Origin: CAZXLT01 sp964641545
GTDB lineage: Bacteria; Patescibacteriota; Saccharimonadia; Saccharimonadales; AWTP1-31
DNA length: 43,596 nt
Direction of reading: 5' to 3'
Assembly: GCA_964641545.1 (NCBI GenBank)
Contig: CAZXLT010000008.1
Location: 1 to 43,596 of the forward strand
The translations under genes were made by a program, and so were the position numbers. The notes under the pieces were generated by a model, which made no database searches, was not told the DNA's origin, and saw only the letters and a program-made list of their open reading frames with translations. Below are positions 24,294-32,029 of this stretch, piece after piece (the stretch's first letter is position 1; each line of letters begins with the position of its first letter).

Positions 24294-25622
24294 GTGTGCT
24301 TGAAAAGGTTAGTATCAAGAATATCTAAAAACTATCTTAAGTCGGCTTGGACTACTCTTGCGCTGGTTGTTTTTGGGATAGTCGCACTGGCTCTCACTCG
24401 TGCTGCCTCATCATCGCTCAGCATTGAAGCAGAACAAGGTTCAAGATCTGGCAACGCTCACGTCCACAGTAGCGCAACAGCATCTGGAGGTCAGGGCATA
24501 CATTTTGGTATGGATATGAACAATAATTTCGGCAATTTTCTTATCAACCCAACGCTCGATTCTCGAACTAACCAGTACAAAAACGACAACGAAGCTACCG
24601 TCACAGCCAATTTAACGAATCGTGGTAATTTCGAGACGAGCCCAGGTGGCTATAACCCGGCCAACGGCCAAGGACAATTCCGTTTTTGGTGCAAATACTC
24701 CCACTTTAATTACGACGATCCCATTGTGTATCCTGGGCAGCCCGGAAAGGCGCACCTGCACATGTATTGGGGGAACACGCTCGCTAACGGCAATACAACT
24801 GACAACAGTTTGGTGAATACCGGCGGTGGGTCTTGTGCGGGATACGAAGCCAACAGGACAGCCTACTGGATGCCTGCAGTTCTAGATGGAAACAACAAAG
24901 CCGTTATTCCTAAAAATATTCTTATGTATTATAAAACAGAGGGAACACCTTCGTTGACTAAGACTATGCCTGCCGGGCTTAAGATGATCGCAGGAAATGC
25001 GAACGGGAACACTGATCCATCACTTATGAATGAAAATGGAATCCAGTGGCAATGTTATACAGGCGTCACGACATATACCTACGAAGGGCAAACTATTCCC
25101 GACACGTGTCCACCAAACCCAAACACCTCAGGAGATACCTATCCAATTAACCTGGTGGCCATCATCTACTTCCCGGCCTGTGTTGCAGTAAGCGCCGGTG
25201 GGCAGCCTATCTTGGATACTTCTGAAGACCTTGCTCGATTTCCAAGCAATAACCACAAAGATCATGTGAAATACTTTACTTCAAACTCTGGGAATCCTTG
25301 CCCCGCTTCTCACCCGTACATTATGCCGCGAGTCAGCTACCACATAGAGTTCCCGGGCAATCTGAACTATTCTGGCTGGCATTTGTCGTCCGATCGGATG
25401 TCGGGCAAGCCCATTCAACCAGACGGTACTACCTTACACGCTGACTGGTATGGTGGCTGGAACAGCCAGGTTATGGAGCATTGGACACGTGGCTGTATCC
25501 AAAAAGGGCAAAACTGCAGCAACGGGGTACTTGGTTTTGCAGATGGCTATCCGAGTCGACAGCTTAAGACGTTTACGACTGATTATACGGGGCCCAATAA
25601 TCTGACAGTTCCGGGTGGATAA
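24294..25622 (+). CDS. Membrane-anchored DUF1996 protein (second copy)
   Basis: The 442-residue paralogue of the 13205-14527 product has the same plan: basic N-terminus, one membrane helix (LALVVFGIVALAL), a short module with SIEAEQGSRSG and GGQGIHFG, then DUF1996 with DDPIVYPGQPGKAHLHMYWGN, NRTAYWMPAV, the late HADWYGGWNS, and several cysteines that may pair outside the cell. The SIEAEQG module resembles the start of CBM6/35-type carbohydrate-binding domains. The GTG at 24294 and a TTG at 24300 are both possible starts, with AAGGA upstream at 24286-24290. The stop overlaps the GH5 ATG (TAATG), so the two are co-translated. Confidence 0.75.
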   Translation: MCLKRLVSRISKNYLKSAWTTLALVVFGIVALALTRAASSSLSIEAEQGSRSGNAHVHSSATASGGQGIHFGMDMNNNFGNFLINPTLDSRTNQYKNDNEATVTANLTNRGNFETSPGGYNPANGQGQFRFWCKYSHFNYDDPIVYPGQPGKAHLHMYWGNTLANGNTTDNSLVNTGGGSCAGYEANRTAYWMPAVLDGNNKAVIPKNILMYYKTEGTPSLTKTMPAGLKMIAGNANGNTDPSLMNENGIQWQCYTGVTTYTYEGQTIPDTCPPNPNTSGDTYPINLVAIIYFPACVAVSAGGQPILDTSEDLARFPSNNHKDHVKYFTSNSGNPCPASHPYIMPRVSYHIEFPGNLNYSGWHLSSDRMSGKPIQPDGTTLHADWYGGWNSQVMEHWTRGCIQKGQNCSNGVLGFADGYPSRQLKTFTTDYTGPNNLTVPGG

Positions 25623-26941
25623 TGAAACGCGCAAAAAAATTCAATCCTAGGTGGCAGCAGAAAGTGCATTTTGCTTGGGGCGTGCTAGCTAGCATCCTCA
25701 TAGGAGTGCTTCTGTTGGTGCTTTCTAAAGCAGCTGTCTCAACGCAAAGTTTAGAGGCGGAAAGCGGTGGTCTTACCGGTAGAATACAAAATATATTTAA
25801 TGTAACTGCGTCAAATCAAGGAGCCGTTAAGTTTGGTGCACCCTCAGCCGTTTGCACTAAAAATAAATTCTATATCGTCGGCAAACAGATTATTGACCCT
25901 AACTGCAGAATATTTTTACCGATGGGGGCGAATGTTGGTATGCGCCAGGCGCCATATTTAGAGCACAACTACTTATTCAACTACTTTGGTACTGCCAACG
26001 ATCAAAGTGACTCAGTGCGAGCGTGGGGATGGAATACGATTCGACCAAATATAAATTGTGCGCCAACATCAAGTCCAAGCTATGCGGAAACTATGGCAGG
26101 CCTAGATCAACTAGTAAATGAATATACAGTCAACACCCAGGGGAAAGAGAAGATTGTTGTGATGATAACTTGCCGAGTTACAGTTGGCACAGACTACTCA
26201 TATAACAGTTCCCAGATCCAAGCCTCACTACCAATGATAAAAGCAATAGCTCAAAAGTATAAAGATAACCCATACGTCTGGATGAATACATTCAATGAGC
26301 CAATTGTGAACCAAAGTGCCTGGGCGTCGCTTAATCAAAGCCTTTACGATGACGTGCGTGCATTAGCCCCAGACATGATTTTTGTGGTTGATTTAGCTGG
26401 AATGGGCAATCAAATCGAGGCGCTGGCAGATGGTAATTTAGCAACCACTTTTGGGAGCGGGAAATGTAACGTTTTGTATGACTGGCATGCCTATGGATTT
26501 ATAAACGGCCAATGGGCAGACGATGTGACCCACAAAACTTATATAAACAGTGTTGCTTCCAAAAGTATACCTCTAGTTGTAGGTGAGTTCGGCGACCCAA
26601 TTAGGGATGGTGGAAGTCCTTATCATTTCGAAGACAATGATATTCCTGGGGGTGTAGCCGGTAACCCAGACCAAAATCGCATCGGGGCAAATGCCGTGCT
26701 TAAGTACGGACCAATTGCTAATGTTGGCCTTGTGTGGTGGATTGCAACAGGTGACTCAAATCAGGGGATAGTCTATTCGCTGACAAAGGATAAATCATCA
26801 CCATGGACAGTCAATGCTGGGAACGCCTCCTCCAAACTAGCTCCAGCTGGAAAGTTGTTTTGGGATTTAACACACCCTCAACGCCCAACCACATCGTTTA
26901 CTGGGAATCTCGCAAACAGTGGATGCGCATCGGCGCAATAA
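25622..26941 (+). CDS. Membrane-anchored GH5-type glycoside hydrolase
   Basis: This 439-residue protein has an N-terminal membrane helix (GVLASILIGVLLLVL), a short SLEAESG module shared with the two DUF1996 proteins, and a TIM-barrel glycosidase domain of family GH5 (cellulase/mannanase clan A). The acid/base glutamate is E226 in NTFNEP and the nucleophile E322 in LVVGEFGD. The barrel histidine segment is YDWHAYGF. It should hydrolyse a beta-linked glucan or mannan, possibly of a host cell surface or of the epibiont's own coat. It overlaps the DUF1996 stop by one base, so both products are made together and probably act on the same polysaccharide. Confidence 0.8.
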   Translation: MKRAKKFNPRWQQKVHFAWGVLASILIGVLLLVLSKAAVSTQSLEAESGGLTGRIQNIFNVTASNQGAVKFGAPSAVCTKNKFYIVGKQIIDPNCRIFLPMGANVGMRQAPYLEHNYLFNYFGTANDQSDSVRAWGWNTIRPNINCAPTSSPSYAETMAGLDQLVNEYTVNTQGKEKIVVMITCRVTVGTDYSYNSSQIQASLPMIKAIAQKYKDNPYVWMNTFNEPIVNQSAWASLNQSLYDDVRALAPDMIFVVDLAGMGNQIEALADGNLATTFGSGKCNVLYDWHAYGFINGQWADDVTHKTYINSVASKSIPLVVGEFGDPIRDGGSPYHFEDNDIPGGVAGNPDQNRIGANAVLKYGPIANVGLVWWIATGDSNQGIVYSLTKDKSSPWTVNAGNASSKLAPAGKLFWDLTHPQRPTTSFTGNLANSGCASAQ

Positions 26942-26944
26942 TGC

Positions 26945-26977
26945 AAACTTGACTTGTTAAGTTTCAAAGCCTATTAT
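26945..26977 (+). promoter_or_regulatory. Promoter and candidate operator of the marR-MFS operon
   Basis: TTGACT (26949-26954) and TATTAT (26972-26977) have a 17-base spacer. AAACTT (26945-26950) and AAGTTT (26959-26964) form an inverted repeat with 8 bases between the arms that covers the -35 box, a typical place for a MarR dimer. The ATG follows the -10 box by 7 bases. Confidence 0.65.
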
Positions 26978-26984
26978 TGAATTG

Positions 26985-27449
26985 ATGTTAGAAACACAAA
27001 ATCTTGGGTATCTCCTGAATCATCTGGCTTTCGTGCTGAGCCGGCAGTCAGACCAAGTACTCCAAGAGCGCCTCGGGGTTGGTTTTAGCCAGTTCAAGAT
27101 CATGATGGTTTTGCGCTGGAATCCAAACGTGCAGCAAAAGCAGATCGCGGAAAGGCTTGGGCAGACCGAGGCAAGTATAAGCCGCCAAATTAAACTACTG
27201 TTCGACCAGGGTTTATTGCAGTCGGTAAAACGTCCCGAAAATCGCCGCGAACACATCACAACGCTCACCAGCAAAGGCGAGCGATTCACTGACGAAGCAC
27301 TTGATATCCTCAATAACTATCATGCTCCAGTCTTTGAAAAGCTGAATGAAAAACAGCAAGAAATATTAACCCAGAGTTTATCGCAGATGCACGATGAAGT
27401 ATGCCGATCAGATCGTCCCAATGCGTGTCAGCATATGTTCGAAAAATAA
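26985..27449 (+). CDS. MarR-family transcriptional regulator
   Basis: The 154-residue winged-helix protein shows the MarR plan: N-terminal dimer helix, QFKIMMVLRWNPNVQQKQIAERLGQTEASISRQIKLLFDQGLL (read here in parts as helix-turn-helix), the wing with RPENRREHITTLTSKGE, and a C-terminal dimer helix. Such proteins usually repress their own operon and release DNA when a small toxic molecule binds. It lies 20 bases upstream of an MFS exporter on the same strand, the standard marR-efflux arrangement. A TTG at 26982 is also in frame, but ATG 26985 is preferred. Confidence 0.85.
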   Translation: MLETQNLGYLLNHLAFVLSRQSDQVLQERLGVGFSQFKIMMVLRWNPNVQQKQIAERLGQTEASISRQIKLLFDQGLLQSVKRPENRREHITTLTSKGERFTDEALDILNNYHAPVFEKLNEKQQEILTQSLSQMHDEVCRSDRPNACQHMFEK

Positions 27450-27469
27450 CCATACAAGAAAGGAAAAAA

Positions 27470-28744
27470 ATGAAGAATTTATCAGAAAAATTAGAAAAGA
27501 GAGCATTGCCAATCGTACTGTTTACGGTGTTTCTTGATGTGCTTGGCGTAGGTATTTTAATTCCTGTTTTACCCCAGCTCATTTTTACCATCTTTATGCC
27601 TGCAGGATATTCACGAAACGAATCGCTCATTGCCTTGGGGTGGCTGACGGCAATTTTTCCTCTCATGCAGTTCTTCGCAACACCAATATTAGGGCAGCTT
27701 TCGGATCGTTATGGTCGTAAACGGGTACTCGGTTTTAGTCTTGCGGGGACAGGGCTGGGATATGTGCTGTTCGCGTTCGCCATTATTACAAAGAATATTC
27801 CGCTTTTATTCTTTGCTCGTGCTCTTGATGGAATTACCGGTGGGAACATCAGTGTTGCACGCGCAGTGGTTGCGGATGTGAGTAGCAAAGAGCATCGCAC
27901 TAGAAACTTTGGCCTCATTGGTGCTTGTTTTGGACTTGGTTTCGTTATGGGGCCGTACTTGGGTGCACGACTAGCAACACCGAATATTAATTTTTTTGGA
28001 CTCTTTGACACTCCCGGCTGGTTTGGCCCCTCAACTCCGTTTTGGTTTACGGCGATACTCAGTGCAATCAATGTTGTATTGCTCTTAACATTCTTGCCGG
28101 AAACACATAAACACATTAACGACAAACTTAAGCTAATTTGGAACAAATCACTTCGAAACATTCAGCAAGCGGTACTTAGCCCTGGTTTACGGATTGTTTT
28201 TATGTCGAACTTCATGTACTGGGGTGGCTTTACGTTCTTTACGACATTCTTCCAGATTTTACTTATCGAAAAGTTAGGCTTTAAACAGAACAACGTCGGT
28301 GACTTCTTTGCCTACATTGGTCTTTGGATCGCGTTTAGCCAGGCAACACTCACACCACTACTGTCTCGTTTTAAAAATAGTAGTATTTTACGCTTCAGCA
28401 TTATCGGTACCGGCGTTGCCTTGTTCCTGCAACTTTTGCCAAACAATACTACACAGCTACTAATGGTGGCTCCTTTCATTGCTATTTTTAATGGTCTCAC
28501 GCTGGCAAACGCGACAGCGCTTGTTAGCAAATCGGTTGGACCCGAAATTCAGGGGGAGGTGCTTGGTATCGATTCCAGCGTCCAAGCTTTGGCTCAGGCT
28601 ATCCCCGCAATCATAAGCGGTTATATCGCGACTTTCGGTATCAATGTACCGGTTATTGTTGGCGGCAGTGTTGTGATTACCGGAGGCATAATTTTCAACT
28701 TGCTTTATCGGGCACCAAAAAAAGAGCTACACCAAGTAGTCTAG
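27470..28744 (+). CDS. MFS drug/tetracycline-type efflux transporter
   Basis: This 424-residue transporter with about twelve membrane helices begins with ALPIVLFTVFLDVLGVGILIPVLP, the TetA/DHA1-like opening. MFS motif A (GQLSDRYGRKRVLG) lies between helices 2 and 3. It should expel a drug or metabolite by proton antiport. The ATG at 27470 follows AAGGAA by a short A-run. A longer frame from 27401 overlaps the marR gene and is not needed. It is probably controlled by the upstream MarR protein. The next feature is the tmRNA promoter. Confidence 0.85.
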   Translation: MKNLSEKLEKRALPIVLFTVFLDVLGVGILIPVLPQLIFTIFMPAGYSRNESLIALGWLTAIFPLMQFFATPILGQLSDRYGRKRVLGFSLAGTGLGYVLFAFAIITKNIPLLFFARALDGITGGNISVARAVVADVSSKEHRTRNFGLIGACFGLGFVMGPYLGARLATPNINFFGLFDTPGWFGPSTPFWFTAILSAINVVLLLTFLPETHKHINDKLKLIWNKSLRNIQQAVLSPGLRIVFMSNFMYWGGFTFFTTFFQILLIEKLGFKQNNVGDFFAYIGLWIAFSQATLTPLLSRFKNSSILRFSIIGTGVALFLQLLPNNTTQLLMVAPFIAIFNGLTLANATALVSKSVGPEIQGEVLGIDSSVQALAQAIPAIISGYIATFGINVPVIVGGSVVITGGIIFNLLYRAPKKELHQVV

Positions 28745-28770
28745 ACATAAGCACAATAAGGGTATATAAT
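28742..28770 (+). promoter_or_regulatory. Promoter of the tmRNA gene
   Basis: TAGACA (28742-28747) and a perfect TATAAT (28765-28770) are spaced 17 bases apart. The RNA 5' end at 28781 is 10 bases after the -10 box. The -35 box overlaps the MFS stop codon. Confidence 0.75.
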
Positions 28771-28780
28771 ATGTTCCCAC

Positions 28781-29171
28781 GGGGCTGAATTTTAAGCTCG
28801 ACGTTGGACTTTAAAGGTTATATCAGCAGGTCGCTTGTCAGCGTATAGACACATTGAATAATTGCAAAACTATTCAACCGCGTAGCTTCAGCTGTTAAGA
28901 ACTTTGTTTCTCCTCAGCGTGCTTTCGCAACAGCTAGCGTTTAAGTACGTTAGCCGCGCATGACATGACTTCAGATAATGTCACTAGCGCGCCATATTTT
29001 CTGGATGCGCATGTTTTACCGTCCATAGGACGTGCTAAGACTTTCGGACTGCGAAACATAGTTTTTTGGCTGTTTATCGGCTGTGTTTCCAAGACATTTA
29101 AATAGCCTATGCCTGTAGACGAATAACTTATAAACCGACGGACGCGGGGGCGGTACCCGCCAGCTCCACCA
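28781..29171 (+). ncRNA. ssrA: tmRNA (transfer-messenger RNA)
   Basis: tmRNA rescues stalled ribosomes by acting first as an alanyl-tRNA and then as a short message. The 5' end GGGGCTGAATTTTAAGCTCGAC matches the family start. GGGGCTG pairs with CAGCTCC near the 3' end (one G-U), followed by A and the encoded CCA ending at 29171. The 391-base length and single-piece order are typical. The tag frame most likely resumes at GCA 28864 and runs to TAA at 28942-28944: AKLFNRVASAVKNFV then SPQRAFATASV. Repeated GC-rich stem halves downstream fit pseudoknots. It has its own promoter and terminator. Confidence 0.93.
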
Positions 29172-29176
29172 TAAAC

Positions 29177-29202
29177 GCATCAGAGAGATCTGGTGCTTTT
29201 TT
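29177..29202 (+). terminator. Intrinsic terminator of the tmRNA gene
   Basis: GCATCAGA and TCTGGTGC pair over 8 bases (one G-U) around a GAGA loop, followed by six T (29197-29202). It works for the plus strand only. Confidence 0.85.
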
Positions 29203-29209
29203 GTTTGAT

Positions 29210-30013
29210 TTACAGGCTGGCGCCTTCAGTAGCGCCGTGATGGTTGTCGTTGTCGTACGATATGTTGGCTGCTTCAATTGCTGCGAACGTGTCTGATGCA
29301 AGTTGGTTTGCCTGCATTGAAACATCGCTACAGTCAGTCGATTTCAAAGTCTGAAGCTTGTTGTAAAGGTTCTGAGCGCCGCTTCGGCTGAAAGCGGAGT
29401 GACCGTTTTCATGGTTTCTTAGGTTTGTGATGAAACCATTCCAGCGACCAGATAACGCGTTATTGCTGTTTTGCCAGGCAGGCAAAACTTGAAAATTCGT
29501 TAGCGAAACACTTGTATCTGTTACTGTACAAAAACCAGTGTTGTCGAACGTCAAATTATATGTCCAACTTAACCAATAGTCAGCACTCGCTCCATAGTGC
29601 TCACCGTTAATAACAGGACCACAGGCAAACATTTGGTTATTAATCTCTTCGACGCTGTTACCATACACTTTATACTCCTCAACCAGGTTTTGTTCGTGAT
29701 ATCCTGGCTTTAAAGCGCTAGAGCTGTTCCTGGGAGCGCGAATGTTAGTTGCAGGCGAACAATTTGGCACGGGTGAAGGTATGGATGCTGATTTCTTAGC
29801 TGCGGCGATGGATTTAATATTCGTCTGGGTAGTCGTCCCGGCAACAGGAGTTTCAGGTTGCAAGGTAGGTTTTTCCTGTACCTTCTTAACGGGGGGTAAC
29901 GGCTGCTCAATAGTCGCGGTCATTTGTTTTGCTGCAGCAGCAGATACGCCAAGCAACAGCGTGCTGGCAATAATACCCGCCAAAATCCATCGAAATGTAA
30001 TAAATTGCTTCAT
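29210..30013 (-). CDS. Secreted DUF922-like zinc metalloprotease-type protein
   Basis: The 267-residue product has a signal peptide or anchor (WILAGIIASTLLLGVSAAAA), a Pro/Thr-rich linker, and a globular domain with the zinc motif HENGH (H-E-x-x-H) in NLRNHENGHSAFSRSG. This is the DUF922 pattern of presumed secreted proteases. Two cysteines near the centre and two near the end may form disulfides. The ATG at 30013 has an AGGGGTGG just upstream. A start at 30055 would add 14 polar residues and is less likely. It converges on the tmRNA terminator. Proteolytic activity is inferred only. Confidence 0.6.
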   Translation of the reverse strand: MKQFITFRWILAGIIASTLLLGVSAAAAKQMTATIEQPLPPVKKVQEKPTLQPETPVAGTTTQTNIKSIAAAKKSASIPSPVPNCSPATNIRAPRNSSSALKPGYHEQNLVEEYKVYGNSVEEINNQMFACGPVINGEHYGASADYWLSWTYNLTFDNTGFCTVTDTSVSLTNFQVLPAWQNSNNALSGRWNGFITNLRNHENGHSAFSRSGAQNLYNKLQTLKSTDCSDVSMQANQLASDTFAAIEAANISYDNDNHHGATEGASL

Positions 30014-30144
30014 ATTTCCACCCCTGTTAAACACATGATTCAACAGAAGAAGCATATTATAACAAAAAATAGCAAAAAAAGCAATACTATTTCAAACCAT
30101 TCTTAATTTCTGATGCTTTCGTGGCAAGATGGAATTAACTGAGG

Positions 30145-30150
30145 TAAGAT
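30145..30150 (+). promoter_or_regulatory. -10 box of the ABC exporter gene
   Basis: TAAGAT ends 7 bases before the ATG at 30158. The -35 region is weak. Another example of a leaderless-type start. Confidence 0.4.
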
Positions 30151-30157
30151 AGGGATT

Positions 30158-31930
30158 ATGCATCTGGAAAATGAAGAACAGATACCAAAGAAGGCAATTG
30201 ATCTGTTTCGGCTTATGGTTCGCCCCTATAAGGCTAAATCGGCGCTCTTCTTCTTTTTAACCTTTGTGGGGACGCTTTGTTGGAGCGGTTCGCCCTTCGT
30301 TGTCAGCCGAATTATCGATCGTCTAGGCCGTGACCCGGTTGTTAACGGGTACATATGGAAGCTGGTAATTTTATTTCTCGTTTTGCGTGTAGTAGACGAG
30401 ATATTTTGGCGTCTTGGAGAAATCACCGTACGGAGCTTTAAGCCACAGATGATTGAGCGCATTCGTGTAACCCTGTTTAACGCCATACTTAAAAAACCCC
30501 ACACATACTACGTGAATTCGAGTAGTGGGCGTATTGGGCACTGGGTGAATCAAGCAACCGCGACGGCCAGTGAATTTGTGGACCTTACTATCTGGAACGT
30601 GTGGGGGCGAATAATTGGTCTGATTTTCGGTGCTATATTTTTATTTACCGTTCATTGGTCGCTGGCGCTGTTGTTTAGCGTTTGGCTTATTTTATTGTTT
30701 TGGTTTACGACCCACAGAGGTAAGGAGTTCGGCCGGCTGGTCGCGTTACAAAGTGATGAAACCAGCAAGGCTTCTGGCATAGTGGTGGATTCGCTAAGCA
30801 ATCATCTGAGCGTGCGTGTTTTTAACGCCCGTGAACGAGAACGGAAACTTCTTATTCAGCAAGAGCATAAAATTATCGAAAAATGGCGTATTTCTTGGGT
30901 TCAGAACATTATTACCAATATTACCAAGGGTCAAAGTGCAGCAATCGCAAGCACGGTTGCGTTGGTACTGGCGCTGTATCTATTCGGGCAGGGCATGATC
31001 CCGCTTGGTGGCTTGGTTCTATTTATTGCCTACTTCGGCGATGCGAGTAGTAGTTTGTGGCAGTTGGCATGGGCGCTTGACCAGTATTACCGTACGTTTG
31101 GAACTGTTCAGAATGCACTGGATGGCCTCCGTTCTGCTGATGAACGACAGGGCAAAGTTGTAGCACCAGCGGAGCTGCCTAGTTCGGTCTCGCTTCGATT
31201 GAAAGATCTAAACTTTGCGTATCCTGACCAACCGAAAGAAAAGATCCTCGAGTCTATTAATCTCGAAGTAAAGCAGGGTGAAAAAGTCGGTATTGTTGGG
31301 CATAGCGGCGCGGGCAAATCCACCTTGGTGGGCCTACTCCTGGGTTTCTATGAGCCAACAAGCGGGGCTATTTTGGTGAACGGTACGGATATAGGGGCTA
31401 CAGACCCTTCGTTTATTCGTTCGATTAGTTCATTTGTTCCGCAGGACACCAATTTATTTAATCGGACTGTACGGGAAAATATCGTGTATGCACGTCCAGA
31501 TGCTTCCGACGCCGAAATTAGGACTGCACTTGCGCAAGCCGAAGCGCTTGATTTTGTTGAGAAATTATCTGATGGGTTAGACACCTTGATCGGTGAGCGC
31601 GGTGTAAAGCTTAGTGGCGGTCAACGTCAGCGATTAGCTATTGCGCGTGCCATTTTAAAAGACTCACCACTGCTTCTGCTGGATGAAGCTACGAGCGCAC
31701 TCGATAGTATCAGCGAGCAGGCGATTCAAAAGTCCTTGCATGCACTAATGAAAAATCGAACCACTATAGTTATTGCACACCGGTTATCGACATTAAAGCA
31801 TCTCGATAAAATTGTGGTTCTTGAAAACGGCACCATTGCCGAGCAGGGTACCCACGAAGAACTCGTCGCACGCAAGGGTATTTACGCTGATCTTTGGAAG
31901 CGGCAAAAAGACGGTTTCATAGCTGAGTAG
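30158..31930 (+). CDS. ABC exporter, fused membrane and ATPase domains
   Basis: The 590-residue half-transporter has an ABC type-1 membrane domain of about six helices (residues 25-320) and a nucleotide-binding domain: Walker A GHSGAGKST, Q-loop VPQDTNLF, signature LSGGQRQRLAIA, Walker B LLLLDEATSALD and switch histidine IAHRLST. It should act as a homodimer, exporting a lipid, peptide or drug. The substrate cannot be told from sequence. It stands alone between the DUF922 gene and typA. All catalytic elements are intact. Confidence 0.88.
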   Translation: MHLENEEQIPKKAIDLFRLMVRPYKAKSALFFFLTFVGTLCWSGSPFVVSRIIDRLGRDPVVNGYIWKLVILFLVLRVVDEIFWRLGEITVRSFKPQMIERIRVTLFNAILKKPHTYYVNSSSGRIGHWVNQATATASEFVDLTIWNVWGRIIGLIFGAIFLFTVHWSLALLFSVWLILLFWFTTHRGKEFGRLVALQSDETSKASGIVVDSLSNHLSVRVFNARERERKLLIQQEHKIIEKWRISWVQNIITNITKGQSAAIASTVALVLALYLFGQGMIPLGGLVLFIAYFGDASSSLWQLAWALDQYYRTFGTVQNALDGLRSADERQGKVVAPAELPSSVSLRLKDLNFAYPDQPKEKILESINLEVKQGEKVGIVGHSGAGKSTLVGLLLGFYEPTSGAILVNGTDIGATDPSFIRSISSFVPQDTNLFNRTVRENIVYARPDASDAEIRTALAQAEALDFVEKLSDGLDTLIGERGVKLSGGQRQRLAIARAILKDSPLLLLDEATSALDSISEQAIQKSLHALMKNRTTIVIAHRLSTLKHLDKIVVLENGTIAEQGTHEELVARKGIYADLWKRQKDGFIAE

Positions 31931-31944
31931 TTGCTAACGCTTAC

Positions 31945-31973
31945 TTGATTTGAAACAGCAATCCTGCTATAAT
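31945..31973 (+). promoter_or_regulatory. Promoter upstream of typA
   Basis: TTGATT (31945-31950) and TATAAT (31968-31973) have a 17-base spacer, and TGC directly before the -10 box makes it an extended -10. One of the best promoters in the window. Confidence 0.75.
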
Positions 31974-31985
31974 TTACTAAATCAT

Positions 31986-32016
31986 TGCGCCCTCATTGAT
32001 ACACGGCGCATTTTTT
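31986..32016 (+). terminator. Terminator-like hairpin in the typA leader
   Basis: TGCGCC (31986-31991) and GGCGCA (32005-32010) form a 6-bp stem with a 13-base loop, followed by six T (32011-32016). It lies about a dozen bases after the promoter's -10 box and 13 bases before the typA ATG, so it could attenuate typA or end a very short RNA. Confidence 0.6.
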
Positions 32017-32029
32017 ATTAATAACGTGC

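Noticed and set aside
29128..29325. Minus-strand frame with VELAGTAPASVGL at its end
   Set aside because: It runs antisense through the 3' end of the tmRNA and its terminator. Such peptides are a well-known artefact of translating tmRNA or tRNA ends backwards.
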